Assembly: GCF_014297335.1 (NCBI RefSeq)
Contig: NZ_JACOQH010000008.1
Location: 1 to 64,000, forward strand
Source: Roseburia_D yibonii
Lineage (GTDB): Bacteria > Bacillota > Clostridia > Lachnospirales > Lachnospiraceae
Direction of reading: 5' to 3'
DNA: 64,000 nucleotides
The notes under the pieces are model-generated. The model searched no databases, was not told where the DNA came from, and saw only the letters and a list, made by a program, of their open reading frames with translations. The translations under genes were made by a program, and so were the position numbers. Positions 16,406 to 24,766 of this stretch are shown in pieces; position 1 is the stretch's first letter; every line of letters begins with the position of its first letter.

Positions 16406-18646
16406 TTATATCTTCTTTAATTTTGCAAATGCAGCAAACATTTTCTTTACACCCGCAGTCTGAAAGTCAACGGTCACCTCATAATCCCTGCCGCCTTCCA
16501 CGATCTGTGTCACGACGCCCTCTCCGAATTTCATGTGTTTTACCGTATCTCCCACCTGGTAATCCAGCGTGATCTTTCCGGTTGACGCACTCGCGAACGC
16601 GCGCGACGGTGCGGACTGCTGCTGCAATGCCATCGGTTTTGCGCGGAACGCGCTCTTTGCCTTCGCGAACTCCGCCCTGCGGCTGTTTTGTTCTTCTTCC
16701 TGATTTTTTTTCTCCGGCGCAACCGTTCCCGCCAAAAGCTCAGACGGAATCTCTTTTACAAAACGGGACACCCTGTTATACTGCGTTTCTCCACGGATCA
16801 TCCGCGAGCGTGCACAGGTAACCGCCAGATTTTCTTTTGCCCTTGTGATCCCGACGTAGCACAGTCTTCTCTCTTCCTCGATCTCCTCGGTCGGATTGTC
16901 GGACGCGATCGACATATAGCTCGGAAACAGCCCATCTTCCATACCGGCAAGGTAGACCTGTGGAAATTCCAGGCCTTTTGCGCTGTGGAGTGTCATTAAG
17001 ACCACATAATCGCTGTCCTCATCCAGAGAATCGATATCCGCTACCAGAGCCACTTCCTCCAAAAATCCGCTCAACGTCGGATTTTCCTCGCTCTGTTCAT
17101 AGGTAACGACCTTGGTTAAAAGTTCATCGATATTTTCGATACGCGCCTTTGCCTCGTCCGTATCTTCCGCTTCCAGCTCACGCACATAGCCGGTCTCCTC
17201 TATGATATCCTGCAGGATCTGGGATACGGTAAAGTATTCCAGCTTCGAGCGCATTGCCTGGATGAATGTCACAAACGGTTTGATCTTTGCTGCGCTTCGT
17301 CCAAGCGACGGTATGTCATCCGCCATCTTTAACGCGGTATAAAAGCTGATCTCTTTTTCGTAGGCGAAATCCTGCACACGGGTCAGTGTGGTCGCGCCGA
17401 TCCCTCTCTTTGGCACGTTGATGATACGGCGGACTGCCAGATCATCCTGCGCGTTATCGATCGTCTTTAAGTAAGCGAGCAGATCCTTGATCTCTTTTCT
17501 CGCATAGAAGTTTACGCCGCCCACGATCTTGTACGGAATGTTGGATACGATAAACCGTTCCTCGAACAGACGGGACTGTGCATTGGTACGGTAGAGTACC
17601 GCGCAGTCGCGATAACGGTATTTTCCGGTGCGCACTTTTTTTGCGATATCCATTGCGATATAGTCCGCCTCCTCGTATGCGGTATCAAACTGATGGAAAT
17701 CGATCTTGTCGCCGACCGGGTTCTCGGTCCAGAGCACTTTTTCTTTCCGCCCGACGTTGTTTCTGATCACGCCGTTTGCCGCGTTTAAGATATTTGAAGT
17801 GGAACGGTAATTCTGCTCCAGCTTGATCACCGCCGCATCCGGAAATTCCTTCTCAAAGTTTAAGATGTTATGTATGTTCGCGCCACGGAATTTGTAGATG
17901 GACTGATCGTCATCACCCACCACGCAAAGATTGTGGTATTTGCGCGCCAGCAGACGGATCAGCTCAAACTGCGCCGTATTCGTATCCTGATACTCATCCA
18001 CCATAATGTAGCGGAACTTTTCATTATAGTAGTCAAGCACTTCCGCATCCGTTTTAAAGAGCTCCACGGTCTTTACGATCAGATCATCAAAATCCAGGGC
18101 ATTGTTGCTCCGCAGTGCCGCCTGGTACTCCTGATAAACGGTCGCCTGCCGCTGTTTTGTGTAATCGCCCTGCGCCTGAAGGGAAAACGTGATCGGATCG
18201 ATCAGTTCGTCCTTCGCATGGGAGATCACATTCAAAAACATGCGTTCTTTATAGATCTTTGTATCGATCTGAAGCCGCTTGCAGATGTCTTTCATCAACG
18301 TCTTCTGATCGTCCGCATCGTAGATGGTAAAATTCGTGGAAAATCCGATGTGGTCGATAAAACGGCGGAGAATGCGGACACAGGTTGAATGGAAGGTAGA
18401 AACCCAGATACTCTCCGATCCGTATCCGACCATCTCGTCAATACGCTCGCGCATCTCTCCCGCAGCCTTATTCGTGAAGGTGATCGCCATGATATTGTAA
18501 GGGTTTACCCCCTTTTCCTCGATCAGATACGCCGTGCGGTGTGTCAGCACCCTCGTCTTTCCACTGCCCGCGCCGGCAAGTATTAAAAGCGGGCCCTCCG
18601 TGTGCAGCACCGCTTCCTGCTGTTTTTCATTCATCCCTTCGTACAT
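16406..18646 (-). CDS. pcrA: ATP-dependent DNA helicase PcrA/UvrD
   Basis: Superfamily 1A 3'-5' helicase for repair and for clearing RNA polymerase and recombinase from DNA. The 746-residue protein starts with the Q motif and Walker A AGAGSGKT (25-32). It keeps VDEYQDTN (motif II), GDDDQSIYKFRGA (motif III), QNYRST (IV), TLHSAKGLEF (V) and YVGITRAK (VI). A Tudor-like domain closes the C-terminus (DYQVGDTVKHMKFGEGVV). Length is normal. It is a single gene with its own promoter; no strong terminator is seen after it. Confidence 0.97.
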   Translation of the reverse strand: MYEGMNEKQQEAVLHTEGPLLILAGAGSGKTRVLTHRTAYLIEEKGVNPYNIMAITFTNKAAGEMRERIDEMVGYGSESIWVSTFHSTCVRILRRFIDHIGFSTNFTIYDADDQKTLMKDICKRLQIDTKIYKERMFLNVISHAKDELIDPITFSLQAQGDYTKQRQATVYQEYQAALRSNNALDFDDLIVKTVELFKTDAEVLDYYNEKFRYIMVDEYQDTNTAQFELIRLLARKYHNLCVVGDDDQSIYKFRGANIHNILNFEKEFPDAAVIKLEQNYRSTSNILNAANGVIRNNVGRKEKVLWTENPVGDKIDFHQFDTAYEEADYIAMDIAKKVRTGKYRYRDCAVLYRTNAQSRLFEERFIVSNIPYKIVGGVNFYARKEIKDLLAYLKTIDNAQDDLAVRRIINVPKRGIGATTLTRVQDFAYEKEISFYTALKMADDIPSLGRSAAKIKPFVTFIQAMRSKLEYFTVSQILQDIIEETGYVRELEAEDTDEAKARIENIDELLTKVVTYEQSEENPTLSGFLEEVALVADIDSLDEDSDYVVLMTLHSAKGLEFPQVYLAGMEDGLFPSYMSIASDNPTEEIEEERRLCYVGITRAKENLAVTCARSRMIRGETQYNRVSRFVKEIPSELLAGTVAPEKKNQEEEQNSRRAEFAKAKSAFRAKPMALQQQSAPSRAFASASTGKITLDYQVGDTVKHMKFGEGVVTQIVEGGRDYEVTVDFQTAGVKKMFAAFAKLKKI

Positions 18647-18687
18647 CTTTTCCGTTCCCTTTCCTGCTGCAATTTATTTCTCAGATA

Positions 18688-18716
18688 ACCCTATCATGCA
18701 GTGGTTTTTTTGTCAA
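18688..18716 (-). promoter_or_regulatory. promoter of pcrA
   Basis: Minus-strand perfect TTGACA (18711-18716), 17-base spacer and TAGGGT (18688-18693). Confidence 0.6.
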
Positions 18717-18732
18717 ACCAAATATTTATGTC

Positions 18733-18761
18733 TTGTCATATGGTTTTTAATACTATATAAT
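18733..18761 (+). promoter_or_regulatory. promoter of the DUF1836 gene
   Basis: TTGTCA (18733-18738), 17-base spacer and perfect TATAAT (18756-18761), back to back with the pcrA promoter. Confidence 0.75.
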
Positions 18762-18780
18762 AGAACACGAGGTGAAAATT

Positions 18781-19428
18781 ATGACAATCGACACAAAAGA
18801 TTTCTTGAACAGTATTTTAGCCAGTTTGTCAAGAATTGATTATGTAAAACCGGAAGATCTTCCGAATATAGACTTATATATGGATCAGGTCACTACTTTT
18901 ATGGATTCCCAGCTTGCCTCCGCGAAACGCTATCCGGAAGACAAGGTGCTAACAAAAACCATGATCAACAATTACGCCAAGAACAATCTGCTGCCGCCGC
19001 CGGTAAAAAAGAAATATACCAAGGAGCATGTTCTGACGCTGATCTTTATCTACTATTTTAAGAACATTTTAAGTATCAGCGATCTGCAGCGTATTTTAAA
19101 TCCCATCACGGAAAAACATTTTGCTTCGGATTCCGATCTCGGACTGGAAGACATCTATTCCGAAGTGTTCAGCCTGGAACACGATGAGGTTTCGCATCTC
19201 GCCAAGGATATCACGAGGATCTTTAACGTCAGCTTTGATACCTTTGCCGACGCGCCGGAGGATGAAAAAGAATTTCTTCATACTTTCTCGTTTATCTGTA
19301 TGTTAAGTTTTGATGTGTTTGTGAAAAAAATGATGATCGAAAAGATCATAGACGAACTTCCAAAGAACGATCCGAGAGAAAAGGAAAAAGCAGAAAAGAA
19401 AGAGAAAAAGCAAAAGAGAACTGAGTGA
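18781..19428 (+). CDS. DUF1836 domain protein
   Basis: A 215-residue cytoplasmic protein of the DUF1836 family, common in Firmicutes. The central region (about 55-125) includes TKTMINNYAKNNLLPPPVKKKYTKEHVLTL, a MerR-like helix-turn-helix pattern, so DNA binding is plausible. The C-terminus is a lysine/glutamate-rich tail. I chose the ATG at 18781, seven bases after GAGGTG; a GTG at 18772 lies inside that site. Its stop codon lies in the loop of a hairpin shared with the convergent YerC-like gene. No target is known. Confidence 0.85.
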   Translation: MTIDTKDFLNSILASLSRIDYVKPEDLPNIDLYMDQVTTFMDSQLASAKRYPEDKVLTKTMINNYAKNNLLPPPVKKKYTKEHVLTLIFIYYFKNILSISDLQRILNPITEKHFASDSDLGLEDIYSEVFSLEHDEVSHLAKDITRIFNVSFDTFADAPEDEKEFLHTFSFICMLSFDVFVKKMMIEKIIDELPKNDPREKEKAEKKEKKQKRTE

Positions 19429-19439
19429 TCAGTTCTCTT
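19414..19439. terminator. bidirectional terminator shared by DUF1836 and YerC-like genes
   Basis: Eleven-base-pair stem AAGAGAACTGA/TCAGTTCTCTT (19414-19424 and 19429-19439) with loop GTGA. The T-rich stretch to the right serves the plus strand and the A-rich stretch to the left gives T on the minus strand. Both genes' stop codons lie inside it. Confidence 0.85.
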
Positions 19440-19752
19440 CTTTTTCTTCTTTCTCTTCCTCTTCATTCACTTTTGTACGCGCAAACACCATATCATATCC
19501 GTCATTGCCATAGTTAAGAGAACGGTTGACACGGCTGATCGTAGCCGTAGACGCGCCGGTCTTCTCTGCGATATCGAGATAGGTCTTCTGCGCCCGCAGC
19601 ATTCTCGCCACTTCATAACGCTGCGACAGGGAAAGCAGTTCGTTTACCGTACAAACATCTTCAAAAAACGTATAACATTCTTCTTTATTCTGAAGTGTCA
19701 AGATCGCATCAAACAGATGATCTACTGCTTCCGTCCTGATTTTTTTACTCAT
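19429..19752 (-). CDS. YerC/TrpR-family transcriptional regulator
   Basis: A 107-residue DNA-binding protein of the TrpR/YerC-YecD family. The helix-turn-helix is SLSQRYEVARMLRAQKTYLDIAEKTGASTATISRVNRSL (about 40-78). The C-terminus ends in EEEEKEEKEEN. The ATG at 19752 is preceded by AAGGAAG; a longer reading frame extends into the leader and is not supported. Family members control tryptophan or unknown genes; the target here is unknown. The stop codon abuts that of the DUF1836 gene without a spare base. Confidence 0.9.
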   Translation of the reverse strand: MSKKIRTEAVDHLFDAILTLQNKEECYTFFEDVCTVNELLSLSQRYEVARMLRAQKTYLDIAEKTGASTATISRVNRSLNYGNDGYDMVFARTKVNEEEEKEEKEEN

Positions 19753-19796
19753 ATATGATTCTTCCTTTCTTATGTTCACTTTCCTTATTTTTCCCG

Positions 19797-19823
19797 AAAA
19801 AAAGCAGAACATTTCTCTCTGCT
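19797..19823 (-). promoter_or_regulatory. leader hairpin of the YerC-like gene
   Basis: Minus-strand arms AGCAGA and TCTGCT (19818-19823, 19803-19808) followed by about six T. It looks like a short intrinsic terminator within the 5' leader, between the promoter and the ribosome site. Confidence 0.45.
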
Positions 19824-19835
19824 CTGTTCTTCTTC

Positions 19836-19864
19836 ATTTTATCATATTAAAGCATGAACGTAAA
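19836..19864 (-). promoter_or_regulatory. promoter of the YerC-like gene
   Basis: Minus-strand TTTACG (19859-19864), 17-base spacer and TAAAAT (19836-19841). Confidence 0.55.
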
Positions 19865-19934
19865 CACTCTTTTTGGGTACTTTCACACTTTTTTTCTTTC
19901 CTCATAAAATGTAAAAAACGATAAGGATCTTTTC

Positions 19935-20948
19935 ATGACAAAAAAATTTTTCTTCTGTCTGCTTCCCGCATTGTTTCTTTTTTCCATCGGTCTTTTCGGA
20001 TGCGCGAACCATCGGGAAAATGCCACGCTCACACCCGTTACGCTAAATGAAGTCGCCCATTCTGTTTTTTACGCCCCGCTTTATGTCTCGATGGAAAACG
20101 GCTATTTCAAAGAGGAAGACATCGGCCTTTCACTTGTGACCGGTTTCGGTGCCGACAAGACGATGACCGCCGTGCTCTCGGGTGAGGCTGACATCGGCTT
20201 TATGGGCCCGGAAACGACGGTCTATGCCGCAAGCGAGGGGGCTTCCGATACTGTGGTCAATTTTGCGCAGCTGACACAGCGCGCCGGAAATTTTCTCGTT
20301 GCCCGCGCGCCATCTGATACATTTTCCTGGGATGACGTCAAAGGCAAAACCGTACTCGGCGGGCGAAAAGGTGGGATGCCGGAAATGGTCTTTGAGTATG
20401 TGTTACGGCAAAACGGCATCGATCCCGCGGCGGATCTTGTCATCGACCAGGGCATTGACTTTGGTTCCACTGCCGCTGCGTTTTCCGGTGGGAACGGCGA
20501 CTACACCGTAGAATTCGAGCCATCCGCGACTGCATTGGAACGGGAGGGCGCCGGCTATGTTGTCACCTCGCTCGGCGTGGATTCCGGCTATGTCCCTTAC
20601 ACCGCGTTTTCCGCGAAAAAAAGCTATTTAAACGGAAACCAGGATACGGTTCAGGCATTTACCAACGCACTGCAAAAAGGCATGCTCTATGTCTCGACAC
20701 ATTCCCCGGAAGAGATTGCGGCTGTGATCGCTCCACAGTTTCCGGATACCGACGCGGAAACGCTCTCTTCCATCATTTCCCGCTATAAAAAGCAGGATAC
20801 CTGGAAAAGTGACCTCATCTTTTCTGCCGACAGTTACGACCTTTTGCTTACCATCTTATCTGACGCAGGCGAACTTTCCGAAAAACCGGATTACCGTGTG
20901 CTGGTCCGCACCGACTTTGCGGAGGAAGCAGCTTCCTCCATGAAATAA
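19935..20948 (+). CDS. NMT1/ThiY-like ABC substrate-binding lipoprotein
   Basis: A 337-residue lipoprotein. The signal peptide ends in the lipobox LFGC with Cys23. The mature part resembles the NMT1/THI5 and SsuA-like binding proteins: LNEVAHSVFYAPLYVSMENG followed by FKEEDIGL at the start of domain 1, then a GGRKGGMPE segment. These proteins bind thiamine precursors, sulfonates, nitrate or taurine; the ligand here is open. No permease or ATPase gene follows. The next gene, 104 bases downstream on the same strand, is an ECF-type S component. Confidence 0.86.
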   Translation: MTKKFFFCLLPALFLFSIGLFGCANHRENATLTPVTLNEVAHSVFYAPLYVSMENGYFKEEDIGLSLVTGFGADKTMTAVLSGEADIGFMGPETTVYAASEGASDTVVNFAQLTQRAGNFLVARAPSDTFSWDDVKGKTVLGGRKGGMPEMVFEYVLRQNGIDPAADLVIDQGIDFGSTAAAFSGGNGDYTVEFEPSATALEREGAGYVVTSLGVDSGYVPYTAFSAKKSYLNGNQDTVQAFTNALQKGMLYVSTHSPEEIAAVIAPQFPDTDAETLSSIISRYKKQDTWKSDLIFSADSYDLLLTILSDAGELSEKPDYRVLVRTDFAEEAASSMK

Positions 20949-21052
20949 GCAGCAAAACTGGTATGGTCAAATTTTATTAAACTGGTTATTTCCTTCAATC
21001 CACTAATCTCATATACTCATAAGGATTTACGAAAAGAAAAGAGGATTTTATT

Positions 21053-21646
21053 ATGAGAAATGAGAAGCTGTTAAAAATGGTAATGACTGCACTTATGGCA
21101 GCCTTATCCTATGTTGTATTCACCTTTTTACAGATCAAGATCACCCTTCCGGGCGGCGATGCCACTTCCATCCATCTTGGAAACGCAGTCTGTGTCCTGG
21201 GCGCCCTTTTACTTGGCGGTGTACTCGGCGGACTTGGCGGTGCGATCGGAATGACGATCGGTGACCTCTTAGATCCGGTCTACATCATCTACGCGCCAAA
21301 GACTTTTATCTTAAAGTTCTGCATCGGTCTGATCACCGGAATCATTGCACATCGCTGTGGTAAGATCACAAAGACCAATGACCGCAAGAAGATCTTTAAA
21401 TGGACACTGCTCGCATCCATCTGCGGACTGGGCTTTAATGTGATCTTTGATCCGCTGTTCGGTTATTTCTATAAACGTGTCCTGCTTGGTAAGGCAGCCG
21501 CAGAAGTCGTATTGACCTGGAATATCGCCGCTACTTCCATCAACGCGGTACTTTCCGTTATCGTTTCTGTCATTGTTTATATGGCACTTTATCCGGTTTT
21601 AAAGAAATCCGGTCTTTTCCCTGCTGTCGGAAAAGAAGAAAATTAA
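21053..21646 (+). CDS. ECF transporter S component
   Basis: A 197-residue membrane protein with about six helices, of the energy-coupling-factor substrate-binding type. The first helix follows the short N-terminal segment MRNEKLLKMVMTALMAALSY, which resembles the AxxxA helix used to dock on EcfT. The interior is rich in Gly and Leu (GGVLGGLGGAIGMTIGDLLDP). The vitamin or cofactor is not identifiable. The shared AAT module (EcfA, EcfA', EcfT) is not in this window. GAGG precedes the ATG. Confidence 0.88.
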   Translation: MRNEKLLKMVMTALMAALSYVVFTFLQIKITLPGGDATSIHLGNAVCVLGALLLGGVLGGLGGAIGMTIGDLLDPVYIIYAPKTFILKFCIGLITGIIAHRCGKITKTNDRKKIFKWTLLASICGLGFNVIFDPLFGYFYKRVLLGKAAAEVVLTWNIAATSINAVLSVIVSVIVYMALYPVLKKSGLFPAVGKEEN

Positions 21647-21672
21647 ATTGAAAGACAATAAAGTTTCCAATG

Positions 21673-21709
21673 AAAAACGCCCGGAGCCATCAGGTTCCGG
21701 GCGCTTTTT
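21673..21709. terminator. bidirectional terminator
   Basis: Stem CGCCCGGAGCC/GGTTCCGGGCG (21678-21688, 21693-21703; one G-U pair) with loop ATCA. CTTTTTA follows on the plus strand and AAAAA precedes it. It separates the convergent S-component and ATPase genes. Confidence 0.9.
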
Positions 21710-21719
21710 ATACCGCTTT

Positions 21720-23378
21720 TTATATTCCCCGATACCGGAGCAGTGCCGCAAGCACCTCCTGCTTTCTCGGCATCACAGGCGCGCCTGCCCCGTAATAAGC
21801 CGGGATCACCGAGGCAAATCCCGTTTTTTCGATCTGCTGGTACAAAAGCTCCGTCAGTTCTAAGGCATTTTTTCTGCCATCCGCATAATTTGTGATCGCG
21901 TACTGCACAAAATATGCGATCGCAGCCGCCTGTCCCTCATCGTTTAACTGCTCCAAATCTCTTAGGATGACTTCTTCCTTATCAAAAGAAACACTCTCTT
22001 TTCCAAACGCACGCACTTTCTCAATCTGCTTTCTTTTCATCTTATGATGCAGGCATTCCTTCTTTTCCACCCGGATGCCCTCATAGAAATCCGCGATCTC
22101 CTTCGCACGGGCAGTCACATCTTTCGCTTCATATTCATCCATCTGGATCACGCAGTCTGCCGCCGAAAGATACGCGCCGGAACTTCCGACCACAAGGATC
22201 GTTGAAATCCTGTGATCCTCATACAGACTGCGCACACAGCTAAGATACGGTGTGATCGGTTCTTTTTCCGCCGCTACGAGCATTGCCATCTTGTGGTCGC
22301 GCACCATAAAGTTTGTTGCCGATGTATCTTCATCAATCAGAAGCACCCGTGCCCCGCTCTCTAACGCTTCGACGGTCTGCGCCGCCTGCGAGGTACTGCC
22401 GCTTGCGTTCTCCGTACTAAAATGTCCGGTATCCTCGCGGTTTGGAAGGTTATTGATGAACATGGAAATATCCTCGTCGTGGATACATCTTCCCTCTTCC
22501 GCACGCAGCTTCACCGCCGACGCATCCGTGATGACATACTCTCTGCCGTCTCCCGCGATATGGTTATAAACCCCGTTCTGGATCGCTTTTAAGAGTGTTG
22601 ACTTTCCATGATAGCCGCCGCCCGCGATCAGCGTGACGCCTTCCTTTATCCCCATGCCGCGCACCGTTCCCGCATGCGGCAGATTGAGTGTGACCGCCAG
22701 ATCCTCCGGGGAGGCAAACGGCACTGCTCCCTTTAACGGCAGATCCGACACACCGCTCTCACGCGGCAGGATCGCTCCATCCGCCACAAATGCCACAAGT
22801 TTTTTCTCCACAAGCGCTTCCCGGATCTTTTGCTGGTCATCCGCAAGTTCCACCGCGCGTTTTAATTTGTTTTGATCGATGTTTGCATAACAAAACACCT
22901 CTTTTGCCATCGCCGGAAACATCAGAAAAAAGATCTTTTCCAGTTCTCCTGCCGCGATCGAGCGACCGAAAGCCGGAAAGCCCACTTCAAGCCTTACTTC
23001 GATCTGTTCTTCCGAAAGCACGACCGCCACACGCTCCATCACTTCTTGTCCGGCTCTGCACGCAAGCACCAGTCCGCTCTTTCCCGAACCGCTCCTGCCG
23101 CCACGGTTCTTTCTTAAAAATCGGTGCAGATTCCGCAGGATGTCATCCTCCGCCGCGTTCTTACGCCATTTCGTGTCAAAGACTTCTTTTGGAAAATTAT
23201 TCTTGTTGCTGATCAAGAGCCGCACGCGGGATGGTGTGGCAAACGGATCTCCCTGTACATGATCCACCGCGAGCACATACCCGGGCATCCGGTAGATCCC
23301 TTTTACTTCCTTATATGCCTTGTAACTTTTATGATCGATCTGACGCAGCAGATTTTTTAATTCTTCTCCTGTCTTCAT
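21720..23378 (-). CDS. predicted ATPase of the ABC class (COG3044)
   Basis: A 552-residue soluble protein matching the poorly studied ABC_ATPase family. The P-loop is GGGYHGKSTLL (around residue 253-263). SGSTSQAAQTVEALESGARVLLIDEDTSATNF carries a signature-like and Walker B segment. The N-terminal 200 residues are family-specific, including GDPFATPSRVRL. Length is typical. There is no membrane segment and no transporter partner nearby. Its cellular role is unknown; the family is sometimes discussed in nucleic-acid contexts. Confidence 0.88.
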   Translation of the reverse strand: MKTGEELKNLLRQIDHKSYKAYKEVKGIYRMPGYVLAVDHVQGDPFATPSRVRLLISNKNNFPKEVFDTKWRKNAAEDDILRNLHRFLRKNRGGRSGSGKSGLVLACRAGQEVMERVAVVLSEEQIEVRLEVGFPAFGRSIAAGELEKIFFLMFPAMAKEVFCYANIDQNKLKRAVELADDQQKIREALVEKKLVAFVADGAILPRESGVSDLPLKGAVPFASPEDLAVTLNLPHAGTVRGMGIKEGVTLIAGGGYHGKSTLLKAIQNGVYNHIAGDGREYVITDASAVKLRAEEGRCIHDEDISMFINNLPNREDTGHFSTENASGSTSQAAQTVEALESGARVLLIDEDTSATNFMVRDHKMAMLVAAEKEPITPYLSCVRSLYEDHRISTILVVGSSGAYLSAADCVIQMDEYEAKDVTARAKEIADFYEGIRVEKKECLHHKMKRKQIEKVRAFGKESVSFDKEEVILRDLEQLNDEGQAAAIAYFVQYAITNYADGRKNALELTELLYQQIEKTGFASVIPAYYGAGAPVMPRKQEVLAALLRYRGI

Positions 23379-23409
23379 GATTTTGTCTCCTTACATTTAT
23401 TCAACCGTT

Positions 23410-23438
23410 ATTGTAGCACTTTCCTCCCGAAAAAACTA
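23410..23438 (-). promoter_or_regulatory. promoter of the ABC-class ATPase
   Basis: Minus-strand TACAAT (23410-23415) with extended TG, and a weak -35 TAGTTT 17 bases upstream. Confidence 0.45.
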
Positions 23439-23522
23439 TGTGCTTTTCTTCCCGTGGCTCTTATGCTATACTTTTATCTGTTCCATTTGAATCGACAATT
23501 CAGAAAACACGAGGTATTTCAT

Positions 23523-24320
23523 ATGCATAATGAATTATTGAAGATCGGAAGCATTACGATCTACAGTTACGGTCTTATGATCGCTATCGGTATCCTCGCT
23601 GCCTATCTGGTGGCAGAGTACCGCGCAAAAAGAAAGGGACTTGACAGCGAACCGGTTTTTTCCATCATGATCTGCGCTGTGGTCTGCGGGTTCGCCGGTG
23701 CGAAGCTTTTATATTACATCACGATCTTAGATGAGATCATAAAGGATCCGCATGTTCTTGTCACGGATCTTGCAGACGGTTTTGTCGTGTACGGCGGTAT
23801 CATTGCCGGAATCTTATGCACGGCTCTTTTCTGCCGGATCAAAAAGCTCTCCTTTTTATCCTATATGGATCTGATCCTTCCGTCTGTCGCGCTTGCGCAG
23901 GGATTTGGACGCATCGGCTGTTTTCTCGCCGGCTGCTGCTACGGTGTGGAGACAGACAGTGCCTTTTCCGTCACGTTCCACGATTCCGCATATGCGCCAA
24001 ACGGCGTTGCGCTGTTCCCATCCCAGCTTGTGTCCAGCGGTCTTGATTTTATTCATTTCGCGGTTCTCTGCGTGGTCGCGAAAAAAAATAAGACGCCCGG
24101 ACGAATCGGCGCCTTATATCTTATCTTTTACAGTATCGGAAGATTCTGTATTGAATTTTTCCGTGGTGATCTGCTCCGCGGAAGCGTTGGTACGCTTTCC
24201 ACGTCACAGTTCATTTCCATCTTTGTTGCGATCGCGGGAGCCATTATGTACGGCGTCCTCTCGTTACACAAAGCTGAAAATACCGACACTGACCACACCC
24301 ATGATGATGCCGGCAAGTAA
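23523..24320 (+). CDS. lgt: prolipoprotein diacylglyceryl transferase
   Basis: Membrane enzyme moving diacylglyceryl from phosphatidylglycerol to the lipobox cysteine of prelipoproteins. The 265-residue protein has about seven helices, VYGGIIAG in the middle, and the family signature GRIGCFLAGCCYG near residue 130. It suits the several lipoproteins encoded in this window. The ATG at 23523 follows GAGGT; a longer frame from 23454 has no site. The last 57 bases overlap the end of the convergent export-protein gene. An extended -10 TGCTATACT lies near 23465. Confidence 0.92.
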   Translation: MHNELLKIGSITIYSYGLMIAIGILAAYLVAEYRAKRKGLDSEPVFSIMICAVVCGFAGAKLLYYITILDEIIKDPHVLVTDLADGFVVYGGIIAGILCTALFCRIKKLSFLSYMDLILPSVALAQGFGRIGCFLAGCCYGVETDSAFSVTFHDSAYAPNGVALFPSQLVSSGLDFIHFAVLCVVAKKNKTPGRIGALYLIFYSIGRFCIEFFRGDLLRGSVGTLSTSQFISIFVAIAGAIMYGVLSLHKAENTDTDHTHDDAGK

Positions 24321-24728
24321 TACGCCGAGCATAACAGCCAGTATGCTGGATTTAAAATCCATATCCAGTATGCTGGCGGCCAGTGTGCCAGTCCATGCTC
24401 CGGTTCCAGGAACCGGGATTCCCACAAAGAGCAGTAACGCAACAAACAATCCGCGTCCTGCCTTTTCCTGCAGTTTCTTTCCGCCCTTCTCGCCTTTTTC
24501 CAGGCAAAATGTAAAGAATTTCCCAATAAGCGGCTTATCTTTTCCCCATTCGAGGACTTTTCTCGCAAACAGATAGATCACCGGTACCGGAAGCATATTT
24601 CCGAGGATACAGATGATATAAGACTGTAACAGCGGAAGATGAAATCCCTGTGAAATCGGGATCGCGCCTCTTAACTCAATGAGTGGCACCATGGAAACAA
24701 AAAATATGGTGAGATATTGTTTTAACAT
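24264..24728 (-). CDS. small multidrug export protein family membrane protein
   Basis: A 154-residue membrane protein of COG2426 (Sm_multidrug_ex). About four helices are seen, with MVPLIELRGAIPIS (13-26) and FVGIPVPGTGAWTGTLAAS (101-119) as family hallmarks; these resemble the re-entrant loops of the DedA superfamily. No substrate is established for the family. AAGGAT precedes the ATG. The gene ends inside lgt on the opposite strand and starts 38 bases after hisC. Confidence 0.85.
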   Translation of the reverse strand: MLKQYLTIFFVSMVPLIELRGAIPISQGFHLPLLQSYIICILGNMLPVPVIYLFARKVLEWGKDKPLIGKFFTFCLEKGEKGGKKLQEKAGRGLFVALLLFVGIPVPGTGAWTGTLAASILDMDFKSSILAVMLGVLLAGIIMGVVSVGIFSFV

Positions 24729-24766
24729 TCGAAATCCTTTCTATTCACTTTCAGTTTGATTTGCAG

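Noticed and set aside
20949..21052. Possible TPP riboswitch before the ECF S component, given the thiamine-like binding protein
   Set aside because: The gap is only 104 bases and lacks the CTGAGA and ACCTGA-type cores of the thi box.
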